From Candidatus Methanomethylicus oleisabuli (GTDB lineage: Archaea; Thermoproteota; Methanomethylicia; Methanomethylicales; Methanomethylicaceae), in NCBI GenBank assembly GCA_001717025.1, contig MAGU01000082.1, positions 1 through 51,725 on the forward strand: 51,725 nucleotides of DNA, given 5' to 3'. Shown piece after piece: positions 24,273-32,997 of this stretch. The position numbers and the translations under genes are program-made. The notes below the pieces were generated by a model that was not told where the DNA came from, made no database searches, and was given only the letters and a program-made list of their open reading frames with translations. Numbering within the stretch: position 1 is the first letter of the stretch; each line of letters opens with the position of its first letter.

Positions 24273-25562
24273 CTACCGCACGAGGGACGGGACTCCCTGC
24301 AGGTCCGTGACGGTCTCCCGCTTCTCCGCCATCTTCCGTAGCTTGAACTTGCCCGACTTGACCTCCTCGGGCCCTACTATCAGCACGTAAGGTATGCCCT
24401 TCTTCTCGGCATACTCGAGCTGCCTGCCTAGCTTCCTCCCCATTATGTCCGGCTCCGCAGGAACCCCCATCCCGACGAGCTCCCTGCTGACCTTGATTGC
24501 ATCCTCCGCCGCCGACTCGTTCACGCTGGCGACGAAGACCACCGCGCCAGACCGCCTCGCCTCCGCCCTTATCCTGTCCATCAAGACCTCGTAAAGCCTC
24601 TCGACGCCGAGCGATATGCCCGTCGCAGGCGTGGGCGGCCCTCCCAGCCTCTCGACGAGCCCATCATACCTCCCGCCGCCGCCTATGCTGCCTATCTGGG
24701 CAGTCTTGGTCTTTATCTCGAAGACCGGGCCCGTGTAGTAGTCGAGACCGCGGACGAGGCTGAAGTCTATGCGCATCGTGCCGCCCAGCCCGAATGCGCC
24801 GGAGAGCGCCTCTATACTCTTGAGCTCCTCGACGCCTTTCATCGCCTCCTTCGAGGACGCAAGCTCCTGGGTGACGTAGTCGAGCGCCTCCCGCCCCCTG
24901 AAGTTCGTGAACTCGAGCACCTCCGCCACCTTCTCACCTGGCAGGCCCATCGCTGCCAGCTCTTGAGCGACCCCCTCCTCGCCGACCTTGTCTAACCTGT
25001 CCAGCGACCGGAAGACCTTCGCCTTGCCATCCGCTTCCATCCCAAGCCCCTCGACCATGCCGTCGAGTATCTTCCTGTCGTTGACCCTGACCTCGAAGTC
25101 GCCCAGCCCGAGCGCCCTTAGCGCATCCACAGCTGTCGAGACGCACTCCATGTCTGCCTCTATCCTTGGCGCGCCGACTATGTCTATGTCGGCCTGGACG
25201 AACTCCCTGAACCTCCCGCTCTGGGGCTCCTCGTAGCGCCAGACCTTGGCGATGTTGAACCTCTTAAAAGGCTTGGTCAGGTCGGGCGCGTTTGCGACGA
25301 CCCTTGCCAATGGCACCGTAAGGTCGAACCTGAGGCCAAGCCACCTCTCTCCCTTGTCCTGGAACCTGTAGATCTGCCTCTCCACCTCGTCCCCGCCCTT
25401 AGCCGCAAGGACCTCCCACAGCTCAATCGCTGGGGTGTCCATCTCCTCGAAGCCGTGCATCTCAAATGCGTTCCTGATCGTGTCTATGATGACCCTCCTG
25501 ACCCTCATCTCATCCGGGAGGAAGTCTCTGGTGCCTCTTGGCCTTCCGAACTTAGTTGTCAT
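24273..25562 (-). CDS. hisS: Histidyl-tRNA synthetase
   Basis: This class II synthetase of 429 residues shows RGTRDFLPDE, motif 2 (RFNIAKVWRYEEPQSGRFRE), and the HisRS-specific strings LVRGLDYYTGPVFEI and GGGRYDGLVERLGG, then motif 3 (GISLGVERL). The C-terminal anticodon-binding domain includes GRKLGRQLEYAEKKGIPYVLIVG. ATG 25562 is chosen because GAGGGAAGG lies just upstream. It is transcribed alone and is convergent with the UbiA gene. Confidence 0.97.
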   Translation of the reverse strand: MTTKFGRPRGTRDFLPDEMRVRRVIIDTIRNAFEMHGFEEMDTPAIELWEVLAAKGGDEVERQIYRFQDKGERWLGLRFDLTVPLARVVANAPDLTKPFKRFNIAKVWRYEEPQSGRFREFVQADIDIVGAPRIEADMECVSTAVDALRALGLGDFEVRVNDRKILDGMVEGLGMEADGKAKVFRSLDRLDKVGEEGVAQELAAMGLPGEKVAEVLEFTNFRGREALDYVTQELASSKEAMKGVEELKSIEALSGAFGLGGTMRIDFSLVRGLDYYTGPVFEIKTKTAQIGSIGGGGRYDGLVERLGGPPTPATGISLGVERLYEVLMDRIRAEARRSGAVVFVASVNESAAEDAIKVSRELVGMGVPAEPDIMGRKLGRQLEYAEKKGIPYVLIVGPEEVKSGKFKLRKMAEKRETVTDLQGVPSLVR

Positions 25563-25679
25563 CGCCTTCCCTCTTGGAGTAAGGTTCACCTGCAGCCTCT
25601 ATAAAAGCATCTCCCGGAGTCGCGCTGGAGGCATCCGTTAGGATTAAAAGGAAGCTTCGGTTCGAGGTTATTCGGTCGT

Positions 25680-25771
25680 GGGCCCATAGCTCAGTACGGT
25701 AGAGCAGCGGGCTTTTAAGAGGAATCGGAGATACCCGTTGGCCGCGGGTTCAAATCCCGTTGGGCCCGCCA
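25680..25771 (+). tRNA. tRNA-Lys (anticodon TTT) with 15-nt intron, CCA encoded
   Basis: The acceptor GGGCCCA pairs with TGGGCCC, with discriminator G and encoded CCA at 25769-25771. The D arm is GCTC/GAGC and the T arm GCGGGTTCAAATCCCGT. The anticodon stem GCGGG pairs with CCCGT only if 15 bases, AGAGGAATCGGAGAT (25718-25732), are removed between positions 37 and 38, the canonical archaeal site. This leaves the loop CTTTTAA, anticodon TTT. The spliced tRNA has 74 nt before CCA. The intron needs EndA, one subunit of which is encoded at 22832. Confidence 0.93.
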
Positions 25772-26560
25772 CCAAACATTTTCGGTTCCTCTAGCATACC
25801 CATGGCATCATGCTCTATATGAATTGATTATTTACAGCATCATAGAAGAAAAAGCTGAAACGTTTTTTATTTAACAAACAACTCATTAGAATAATCAGCA
25901 CTACTTTACTTAATATGACGCTTATTTTTTATAGTTTTACTTACAAGAATATTATGCACTGATTTGTCAGACTGATTAACATGGTTCTTTGCATCTTCTA
26001 TGTTAGAATAGAGACGGCGCTTAAATTATCTCATATGGGTACGAGATATTATTCAACTCTACATGTCTAAGATGGTACCATCTCCTTTCTTTAAATTAGG
26101 CTGCCCCCCGCTCTTGGAATTGATACGCGATAGAACTCCGCTGAATTACAAAAACCAATTGCCTGGCAAAGAAATCAACAGTCGTCTCATCAGCTTTGCA
26201 TTATTGCTTGAGAGACGGTGTTAAAGTCATCATCCCCATCTTTTAGGAATTTTTCAAATGTGACGTAATACCGTGCATCCATCCCCCAAAGCCTGTTATT
26301 TTTGCATATTTTCCAATTTTCTTCAGATGTAGAAATACACCAGTACCTCATAATCCAAATTTATTATAATAACAAATATTTAAAATGATTATATAACATC
26401 ATTGTTTATAAAAATTCGCATAATACCTGCCGCATTGGATGCAGATGAATATGCAAATCTTATCTTTTCTGGCAGAGCTATGATGAGAGAACCTTAGCTG
26501 TATCTGCGACCGAAGCCCGCATCAAACACAAAACTGCTGGTATACTGTAAAGACTCCCGT
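25772..26560. other. AT-rich island with gene remnants between tRNA-Lys and NMD3
   Basis: About 790 bases markedly richer in A and T than their surroundings, with no complete gene. The minus strand holds an EVE-domain fragment (26190-26351). Further on, other minus-strand frames yield protein-like pieces with no starts, such as FKERRWYHLRHVELNNISYP (about 26035-26105) and RRLYSNIEDAKNHVNQSDKS (about 25945-26005). Several TATA-like stretches occur near 26360-26400. The location next to a tRNA 3' end and the foreign composition suggest a decayed insertion, but no integrase or duplicated tRNA end is visible. Confidence 0.5.
26190..26351 (-). pseudogene. Truncated EVE-domain protein
   Basis: This 53-codon frame starts MRYWCISTSEENWKICKNNR and continues LWGMDARYYVTFEKFLKDGD. 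This is the N-terminal third of an EVE (DUF55) domain, in which an M-x-Y-W start, a later N-W and W-G, and then K-x-G-D are characteristic. It diverges immediately after the GD and ends at a TGA, about 90 residues short of a full domain. EVE domains bind modified bases and often accompany restriction or toxin systems. TATA-like TTTATTATAATAA lies upstream. Confidence 0.6.
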
Positions 26561-27703
26561 CTAATAATGCCCCCTTTGCGCATTCCCCTCCATCTTATTC
26601 TCTGCCCCGCTCTTCGCATCTGCCTTCCTGTCCGCAAATATCCTCTTGGCTCCGCCAACTGCAACCATGATTCCGGTCTCCCCCTCCCTCATCCCCCTCG
26701 GAAAGGCGTCCGAGAGCGCCTCGAAGAACCGGTTCCCTGTGACGTCGTAGAACGTTCCACAGCCGGGCGACCTCGAGTCGAGCCTGACGGGCCTTATCTC
26801 GTCGTCCCTGATGATCCTGATTCTGCCCATATCCCTCTTGAGGATGCGCCTGCTCCTCCCGTCCTCAAGCCCCTCCACGACCGCCATGCCCCTGTCGAAG
26901 CCGGATATCCTGAACGCCTTCCCCTCATACTCTATGAGCGTGCCGGTCCTAGCGGCAGGCAGCCTCGCCGAGATCGTGTTCCTGTAAGCCCGGCCGCCGG
27001 TGTCCTTGCTGACGCCGATGAGCTTCGGGCTCTCACAGACCGTCGCGCCGAAGAACTCGGAGAGCCACCTCGAGAAGATCCGGGCGGAGTTGAGCGAGAC
27101 GAACTTGATGTCGTAACCCCCTCCCACCTCCTTTATCTCAGTGACCTCCTGCCTTCCCCTCCCGGCGGTCTTCCTGTCGACCTCCCTGAACGCCGCCTCG
27201 ATCGCCCCCTCGTCCTGGGCGTCGACCTCCCTGCCCTCGCCCCTTACCTGGACCGTCGCCTCGTAGGCGCCCCTCGTCGCGCCGTCGCAGTCGCCGCACT
27301 CCATGTAAGCGACCCTAGCCAACGATGTGACCTCCTTGGTCGTTCCGCACACCGCCTCCTTCAGGCCAACCTTAAGGGAGAGCAGCTTCGGGAGCCCCTC
27401 GTCGTCCTCGCCGACCACCTCTGCCCGGACGTAGCTGATCGCAACCCCCTCTGGCAGCTCGACAACCCTCCCAACCTCGGTCATCGCGGCATCCTCCATG
27501 TCCTCGCGGAGGGGTCTCGGCCTCATCCTGAACCACCTCTTGCCCTGCATGTGCGAGTGGCAGACCCTGCAGTAGAAGAGCCTGACCTCCGGCGGGATCT
27601 CGACATCCGCCGCCTCCCAGAAGCACTTGCTGCAGACGCCGTGGATGTAGCACCCCTCCTCGGAACCGCACCTAGCGCAGAAGCGACCCACGATCCCCAC
27701 CAC
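26561..27703 (-). CDS. nmd3: NMD3-family ribosome biogenesis protein
   Basis: The 380 residues begin with the NMD3 zinc module: FCARCGSEE, CYIHGVCSKCF, then LFYCRVCHSHMQG, followed after about 70 residues by ECGDCDGA. The middle holds the ferredoxin-like region around DIKFVSLNSARIFSRWLSEFFGA and the OB-like RTGTLIEYEGKAFRISGFD. In eukaryotes NMD3 escorts the 60S subunit; archaeal versions probably act in late large-subunit assembly. The tail is variable and Lys-rich. The GTG 27703 start overlaps the DUF424 gene end. It is third in an operon behind aIF2-beta and DUF424. Confidence 0.9.
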   Translation of the reverse strand: MVGIVGRFCARCGSEEGCYIHGVCSKCFWEAADVEIPPEVRLFYCRVCHSHMQGKRWFRMRPRPLREDMEDAAMTEVGRVVELPEGVAISYVRAEVVGEDDEGLPKLLSLKVGLKEAVCGTTKEVTSLARVAYMECGDCDGATRGAYEATVQVRGEGREVDAQDEGAIEAAFREVDRKTAGRGRQEVTEIKEVGGGYDIKFVSLNSARIFSRWLSEFFGATVCESPKLIGVSKDTGGRAYRNTISARLPAARTGTLIEYEGKAFRISGFDRGMAVVEGLEDGRSRRILKRDMGRIRIIRDDEIRPVRLDSRSPGCGTFYDVTGNRFFEALSDAFPRGMREGETGIMVAVGGAKRIFADRKADAKSGAENKMEGNAQRGHY

Positions 27704-27706
27704 GCA

Positions 27707-28024
27707 TCACAGGTAGACAAACTGGGCGTGGGGCACGCCGCCTATCATTATGACGCCCTCCTCGTGAACTATGCCTGCGTCTGTGCCGCACCTGACCGCG
27801 TTGACTCCGACGATATTCGCAATGGTTGCGGTCCTTAGCACGTCTGTAGCCGCCTCCGGAGTCATGAGCTCGCCCCCGTAGAACTCCCTAGAGACGTCCA
27901 GCGCGAGCCTCCCCTCCTTCAGCTTCTTCCCGATCAGTTCGCAGTCGCATGCGGCGACCATCAGCTCGCCCTTCCTAACGTTCCAGACCTTTACAAATAT
28001 GCACTTATCAGCCAACGCACGCAC
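27707..28024 (-). CDS. DUF424 family protein
   Basis: This 105-residue protein matches the archaeal DUF424 family: IFVKVWNVRKGELMVAACD, ELIGKKLKEGRLALDVS, REFYGGELMTPEAATDVLRT, ATIANIVGVNAVRCG, and the ending IGGVPHAQFVYL. The function is unknown. Its location between aIF2-beta and NMD3 suggests a role in translation or ribosome assembly. The start is GTG 28024, with a short purine-rich site upstream. Confidence 0.88.
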   Translation of the reverse strand: MRALADKCIFVKVWNVRKGELMVAACDCELIGKKLKEGRLALDVSREFYGGELMTPEAATDVLRTATIANIVGVNAVRCGTDAGIVHEEGVIMIGGVPHAQFVYL

Positions 28025-28085
28025 CCTTTTAACCCCCCTGCACCGGAGACGGCGCGGGAGCCGCCGCTAACACCCTGCTGCCCCA

Positions 28086-28505
28086 TCAGACGAGCGTCTT
28101 GGCGGGGTTCTTGGCGCCGCAGACCTCGCAGACTATGAACGTCATCCTGTCCTCGCGCAGGAGCTTGGTGTCCGGCTTGTTGCACGAGGTGCACAGGACG
28201 TAAGCCTTCATGTACCTCACCACGAGCTCGTCGAGCGCCTCCTTAGTGAACCTCCCGTGGAGCGATGCCCTCGAGTCCTCAAGCACCCCCGATGTCGCGA
28301 GCTCCCTCACCATGAACTTCAGCAGATGATTGGGGTCCCTGTTCAGCTTTGCAGCGACGTCCTTAAAGTTGTAGATTACCGTCTTGGCGCCTATGACGTT
28401 GGTCTCGGTCTGCGGCGTCTCATACTTGGACGACTTTATCGCCTTCTCAGGTATCTTCGACATGCCCCTGTTGAGCAGGGTCTCGTAGTCCATCTGCATA
28501 CGCAT
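28086..28505 (-). CDS. eif2b: Translation initiation factor aIF2, beta subunit
   Basis: The 139 residues form the normal archaeal length. A MDYETLLNRGMSKIP start is followed by the alpha-beta core (VIYNFKDVAAKLNRDPNHLLKFMVREL) and a C-terminal zinc ribbon (CTSCNKPDTK...CEVCGAKNP). With the alpha and gamma subunits it carries initiator Met-tRNA to the ribosome. ATG 28505 lies about 30 nt from a TATA-like CTTTATTAGG on the minus strand. Methionyl-tRNA synthetase is encoded divergently just upstream. Confidence 0.95.
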   Translation of the reverse strand: MRMQMDYETLLNRGMSKIPEKAIKSSKYETPQTETNVIGAKTVIYNFKDVAAKLNRDPNHLLKFMVRELATSGVLEDSRASLHGRFTKEALDELVVRYMKAYVLCTSCNKPDTKLLREDRMTFIVCEVCGAKNPAKTLV

Positions 28506-28639
28506 CCCAATGGAAATGGAGCAGAACCACCCTAATAAAGGGAACGCCGTCCAAGAATGGGGGGCAGCCGCCTGATGGCTATGAAAGACAAAAATAAGGC
28601 ATCCCCTCATAATAATAACAAATTTTGAAGGGATGCTCG

Positions 28640-30640
28640 ATGGAACCAATCGTAGTCACATCCGCCCTGCCTTACAGCAACGACAGGCTTCACCTGGGGC
28701 ACCTCAGGTCGACATATCTGCCGCCCGATGTATTCGTGCGATACCTCCGCCGCGCCGGGCGAGACGTAATCTTCATCTGCGCCACCGACGAGCACGGGAC
28801 TCCGATAGCCCTGAGGGCCGAGAAGGAGGGGGTAAACCCTAAGGCCATCACCGATAGGTACCACCCCATGATAAAGGACGACCTCGCGCGTATGGGCTGC
28901 AGCTTTGACTTCTTCTCGAGGACGACCACACCAACCCACTATGAGCTGACGCAGGAGATCTTCAGGAAGCTGCTCTCGAACGGGTTCATATATGAGCAGA
29001 CGCTCGAGCAGCTCCGCTGCCCAAAGTGCGACAAGTTCCTCCCGGACAGGTACGTCGAGGGGGTCTGCCCTTACTGCGGATACGATGGGGCGAGGGGCGA
29101 CTCCTGCGACTCCTGCGGGCGCTACCTGCGCCCGGTCGACCTCAAGGAGCCTAGGTGTGCGATCTGCGGCACCATGCCTGTTCCGACGCCCACGAAGCAC
29201 TGGTTCTTCAAGCTGACCGCCTTCCAGGAGAGGCTCAAGTCCTGGCTCGAGTCCAACGAGCAGACGCCAGACAACGTCAAGAACTACGCACTCGGCTGGG
29301 TTAACGAGGGCCTCAAGGACTGGTGCATCACCCGAGACATGGCGTGGGGGGTGCCGGTCCCGGTCGATGGGACAGAGAATAAGGTCATATACGTCTGGTT
29401 CGACGCTCCCATCGGCTACATCTCCTCTACAAAGGAATACTTCCAGTCGAAGGGGGAGCCGGACGGCTGGAAGAGGTACTGGCAGGGGGGCAACAAGATA
29501 TTCCACTTCATAGGGAAGGACATCATCTACCACCACGCTATATTCTGGCCAGCAATGCTCATGGGGACCGGTGAGTACGACATCCCGACAGCCGTCGTGG
29601 CTAGCGAGTACCTTACGCTCGAGGGCAAGAAGATGTCCAAGAGCCGCGGCTGGTACATCAGCATAGACGGTTACCTTAAGAGCTTCGAGCCGGACCCGAT
29701 GCGGTACTACCTTATGTCGGTAGCGCCCTTGGAGCGGGACGCCGACTTCTCGGTGGACGAGTTCATCAAGCGCTACAACAACGAGCTCGCCGACGTGCTG
29801 GGCAACTTCGTGCACCGCACGCTCACGTTCCTTGAGCGGTTCTTCGGCTCCACAGTCCCAGATGCGACGCTATCCGAGCAGGACAGGCGGATGCTCTCGG
29901 CTGTCGCTACGGCGCAGACCGAGGTGGCTTCCATGATCGAGTCCCTCAAGTTCAGGGAGGGGCTGGTCGCCATAATGGCGCTCGCGCGCGAGGGCAACAA
30001 GTACCTCAACGACTCCGCCCCGTGGGCTACAATGAAGACCGACCCTCAGAGGGCCGCAGCGGCGCTATACGCCTCTGTACAGGTCGTGAAGGCCCTCGGC
30101 TCAATGCTATCGCCTTACATGCCCTTCACCGCCGAGAAGATCTGCCAGATGCTTGGGCTGTCGCAGCCCGTGCACGCCATGCCGTGGTCCGCAGCCTCGG
30201 AGCCGCTGCCTGCAGGGAGCAGGATCGGGAAGCCCGTGCCGCTCTTTAGGAAGATCCTGCCGGCAGACGTGCCGAAGGTGAAAGCCGACCTGATCCCATT
30301 CAAAGAGATCGGCGCTAAAATAAAGATGGACGACTTCAAGAAGGCAAAGATCGCCGTGGGCGAGGTCGTCAAGGCCGAGAAGATAAAGGGTGCCCGCGAC
30401 CTGCTGCACCTCGAGGTGGACCTCGGTGAGTACGGGGTGAAGTCCTGCGTAGCCGGGGTGGCGAAGTACTACGCACCCGAGGAGCTACTGAGGAAGCGGA
30501 TAGCCGTCCTTGCAAACATCGAGCCCTCCGTGCTCTTCGGGGTCAAGTCCGAGGTTATGATCCTTGCAGCGGAGGGAGAGGATAACGTCTCGGTGCTGGT
30601 GCCCGACCGGGTCGTCCAGCCTGGCTCGGGGGTGCGCTGA
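28640..30640 (+). CDS. metG: Methionyl-tRNA synthetase with C-terminal tRNA-binding domain
   Basis: The 666 residues contain the class I HIGH-like LHLGHLRSTYLPPDVF, a zinc-binding connective region (CPKCDKFLPDRY, CPYCGYDG, CDSCGRYL, CAICGTMP), KMSKS in LEGKKMSKSRGWYI, and the anticodon domain. A C-terminal EMAP/Trbp111-like OB domain follows (about 555-666, FKKAKIAVGEVVKAEKI...). The OB module increases tRNA affinity and promotes dimerisation. ATG 28640 is preferred over TTG 28625 because GAAGGGA lies 6 nt before it. Confidence 0.97.
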   Translation: MEPIVVTSALPYSNDRLHLGHLRSTYLPPDVFVRYLRRAGRDVIFICATDEHGTPIALRAEKEGVNPKAITDRYHPMIKDDLARMGCSFDFFSRTTTPTHYELTQEIFRKLLSNGFIYEQTLEQLRCPKCDKFLPDRYVEGVCPYCGYDGARGDSCDSCGRYLRPVDLKEPRCAICGTMPVPTPTKHWFFKLTAFQERLKSWLESNEQTPDNVKNYALGWVNEGLKDWCITRDMAWGVPVPVDGTENKVIYVWFDAPIGYISSTKEYFQSKGEPDGWKRYWQGGNKIFHFIGKDIIYHHAIFWPAMLMGTGEYDIPTAVVASEYLTLEGKKMSKSRGWYISIDGYLKSFEPDPMRYYLMSVAPLERDADFSVDEFIKRYNNELADVLGNFVHRTLTFLERFFGSTVPDATLSEQDRRMLSAVATAQTEVASMIESLKFREGLVAIMALAREGNKYLNDSAPWATMKTDPQRAAAALYASVQVVKALGSMLSPYMPFTAEKICQMLGLSQPVHAMPWSAASEPLPAGSRIGKPVPLFRKILPADVPKVKADLIPFKEIGAKIKMDDFKKAKIAVGEVVKAEKIKGARDLLHLEVDLGEYGVKSCVAGVAKYYAPEELLRKRIAVLANIEPSVLFGVKSEVMILAAEGEDNVSVLVPDRVVQPGSGVR

Positions 30641-30734
30641 CGTCACTCCATGAACCCCGGTCGCCAAATACAGCACGGCACAGGGAAAGGATATGATATG
30701 AAAGGATAGTGTAGGATAGGGTGGCGAAACCGAA

Positions 30735-31436
30735 TTGAGGCTGCGCGTCGACCTCCACGTCCACTCCGCCGCATCCGAGGACGGCTGCTCCACCATTGGC
30801 GACATAATCGCCGCGGCCCGGATGAAGGGGCTCGACGGTGTTGCGATAACAGACCATGACGTTCGGCTCAGTGCACAGTCTGCCAAGGCGTTCTCAAGCG
30901 CCTCCTTCGTGGTCATCCCTGGGGTCGAGGTCAGCACCGACGCAGGTCACCTCCTCGTGATCCTCCCCCGGCGTGACTTCCGCAAGGGGATTCCGCTCAT
31001 GGAGGCCGTGGACCAGTCTCTATCCGACGGCTCAGCCGTTGCGATCCCCCACCCCACTGACCCGCTCAGCCACGGCGTGGGGGAGCCCGCCTCCGAGTCC
31101 GCCTCCCGCCATGGCGCAATCGCCCTCGAGACCATGAACGCCTCCACGCTAACCCGCTACAACCGGAGCGCCGCCCGCCTAGCCCTCCGCCTTTCGCTGC
31201 CACAGATAGGCGGTAGCGACGCCCACCTTGCGAAGGCAGTTGGCGACGCATGGACCGACATTGACATCGATATCGAAGGCGGACCGGGCGTCCCGCCCCC
31301 AGAGTCGATTGCCAACGCCATAATCGGGGGATGGGTATCGCCATCAGGCAGGCGCACCTCCAAGGCGACCTATCTCGAAACGGTCCTCAGGCGGACCATG
31401 AGGAAAGGAAGCGAGCGCCAGTGTCAATCTCCATGA
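30735..31436 (+). CDS. PHP-domain metal-dependent phosphoesterase
   Basis: This 233-residue PHP domain has all four motifs: VDLHVHSAASEDG, AITDHDV, GVEVSTDAGHLLVI with later IPHPTDP, and GGSDAHLAKAVGDAWT. These histidines and aspartates bind three metals. Related single-domain proteins hydrolyse 3',5'-nucleoside bisphosphates or act on RNA ends (RNase AM/TrpH type). The exact substrate is not shown. The start is TTG 30735. The stop overlaps the ATG of the methylthiotransferase (ATGA), so the two are translationally coupled, hinting at linked RNA roles. Confidence 0.88.
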   Translation: MRLRVDLHVHSAASEDGCSTIGDIIAAARMKGLDGVAITDHDVRLSAQSAKAFSSASFVVIPGVEVSTDAGHLLVILPRRDFRKGIPLMEAVDQSLSDGSAVAIPHPTDPLSHGVGEPASESASRHGAIALETMNASTLTRYNRSAARLALRLSLPQIGGSDAHLAKAVGDAWTDIDIDIEGGPGVPPPESIANAIIGGWVSPSGRRTSKATYLETVLRRTMRKGSERQCQSP

Positions 31437-32701
31437 AGGCATATGTTAAGACATTCGGCTGCGAGCAAAACAGAGCCGATACCGAGTCCATGCTGACGCT
31501 CCTCTCAGCCTCCGGCATCTCGTTGGCGCCGTCCGAGGAGTCCGCCGACGTCGTCATCGTAAACTCATGCACCGTCCGGGGGGAGACCGAGCGGAAGGTT
31601 CTGAGGTATGCCTCGTCTGTGCCATGCCGGCGCGTCATAATAACCGGCTGTATGGCGGCAGTCCAGCCTGCCCTGATACGCGCGAAGGTCCCATCTGCAT
31701 CTATAGTCTCACCAAACAACGCCGCCTCCATTCCGTCGATAATCCGCGAGGGCAGTCGGGCGGTCGAGCTGAGCCGGGACCGAGACGGGCTACCCCCAGC
31801 ACCGTTCTCCCGCGGACTAACCTACACCATCCCGATCTCCCGTGGCTGCACCGGCTCATGCTCTTACTGCATAGTCAGGCTTGCAAGGGGACCGCTCAAG
31901 AGCTCCCCCCCAGCATTCGTCGCCGCGCTGGCCGAAGAGGCAGTCAGGGCAGGTGCCTACGAGATACGACTGGCAGCCCAGGACACCGGCGTCTATGGCG
32001 CAGACATCGGGTCCAGTCTGCCAGAACTCCTTAGGGCAGTCACGTCTATTGATGGCGCGTTCAGGGTGAGGGTCGGCATGCTCAACCCCCCTCCCGCCTC
32101 CAACCCCGCGCAGCTGTGCGCCCTGGTCGACGCCTACTTGTCGGAGAAGGTCTACAGGTTCGTGCATATGCCATTGCAGAGCGGAAGTGGCACAATCCTT
32201 GAGGCGATGGGTCGAAGGTACTCCCCCGAGGACTTCTTGGGGGCGGTCTCGTTATTCCGGGGGCGCTTACCGGACATCACCATCGCGACGGACATCATTG
32301 TAGGTTACCCGGGGGAGTCTCAGGACGACTTCGGGATGACCGTCGCCGCCGTTCTGAAGTCCCGCCCCGACAAGATCCACATCGCCCGGTTCTCACCACG
32401 CCCACACACCGCGGCTGCTTCCCTACCGCAGGTCCATGAGCTCGTGAAGAAGCGCCGGAGCAGGGAGCTCGCCTCGGTCAAGAGGGAGGTGCAGCTATCG
32501 AACAACGAGCGGTGGCTGGGTCGCTCGGTCGAGGTATTCATCTTCGGTGCCTCCGGGGGGCGCGCAATGGCGGCGCGTATGGACAACTACAAGCCAGTCC
32601 TGGTAACCCCATGCTCGCGAGAACTCTTCGGCAAGCGGATAGCGGTGGATGTGGACTCCTGTACTCCGTTCAGCCTCAGGGCGTCCGTCACCCGCCGCTG
32701 A
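31433..32701 (+). CDS. Archaeal tRNA methylthiotransferase (MiaB-like, CDKAL1/MtaB type)
   Basis: The 422 residues comprise an N-terminal UPF0004 domain with TFGCEQNRADTE, VNSCTVRGETE and TGCMA (three cysteines for one [4Fe-4S]), a radical SAM core with GCTGSCSYCIVRLARG, and a C-terminal TRAM-like domain (RSVEVFIFGASGG...). Archaeal and eukaryotic members add a methylthio group to t6A at tRNA position 37, next to the anticodon. GTG 31421 is in frame, but ATG 31433 forms the ATGA overlap with the PHP gene. The end overlaps the convergent ubiquitin-like gene by 14 nt. Confidence 0.92.
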   Translation: MKAYVKTFGCEQNRADTESMLTLLSASGISLAPSEESADVVIVNSCTVRGETERKVLRYASSVPCRRVIITGCMAAVQPALIRAKVPSASIVSPNNAASIPSIIREGSRAVELSRDRDGLPPAPFSRGLTYTIPISRGCTGSCSYCIVRLARGPLKSSPPAFVAALAEEAVRAGAYEIRLAAQDTGVYGADIGSSLPELLRAVTSIDGAFRVRVGMLNPPPASNPAQLCALVDAYLSEKVYRFVHMPLQSGSGTILEAMGRRYSPEDFLGAVSLFRGRLPDITIATDIIVGYPGESQDDFGMTVAAVLKSRPDKIHIARFSPRPHTAAASLPQVHELVKKRRSRELASVKREVQLSNNERWLGRSVEVFIFGASGGRAMAARMDNYKPVLVTPCSRELFGKRIAVDVDSCTPFSLRASVTRR

Positions 32702-32963
32702 CCGGGGGCAGCAGCGCGACCCTCGGGCCGGCATTCTGCGCAAACCCTTCTGGCGGGACCACGCTCTGCCCGACAAGGACCTTGTACTTGTGGTTGAACT
32801 TGCCATTTGGCTTGAGCGACTGCGCAAGCGCGGGAAACTTGGCGATCGTGGCATCAATGACGTCGCCCACTGTAGGCGGTCTGCCGAAGTCGAGTAAGAC
32901 CGACCCTGCGCCAGCAACCTCCCTGAGGTCTGCGAAGAGTCTGACCTCTACCTTGAGCCTCAT
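32688..32963 (-). CDS. MoaD/ThiS/SAMP-type ubiquitin-like protein
   Basis: This 91-residue beta-grasp protein starts MRLKVEVRLFADLREVAGAG, contains VGDVIDATIAKFPAL, and ends in the diglycine VSGG that E1-like enzymes adenylate. It may be the MoaD subunit of molybdopterin synthase, a sulfur carrier for tRNA thiolation by the ATPase at 10887, or a protein modifier (SAMP). The sequence alone does not decide. ATG 32963 is preferred over TTG 32975. The DUF59 gene lies 34 nt upstream in the same direction, so they may be one operon. Confidence 0.88.
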   Translation of the reverse strand: MRLKVEVRLFADLREVAGAGSVLLDFGRPPTVGDVIDATIAKFPALAQSLKPNGKFNHKYKVLVGQSVVPPEGFAQNAGPRVALLPPVSGG

Positions 32964-32997
32964 ATTTTCAGGCAACGCAGTCCGCCCTTCAATTATG

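Noticed and set aside
25772-26560. Intact integrated element at tRNA-Lys
   Set aside because: Composition and location fit, but no integrase and no duplicated tRNA 3' end could be found, so only a remnant is claimed.
26567-27838. 423-codon open frame on the plus strand
   Set aside because: It is antisense to NMD3 and DUF424, whose conserved motifs are clear; its translation is low-complexity Pro/Arg/Leu-rich sequence produced by the GC-rich codons opposite.
28607-29815. 402-codon open frame on the minus strand
   Set aside because: It lies wholly opposite metG and shows no domain; it is open only because of biased third positions.
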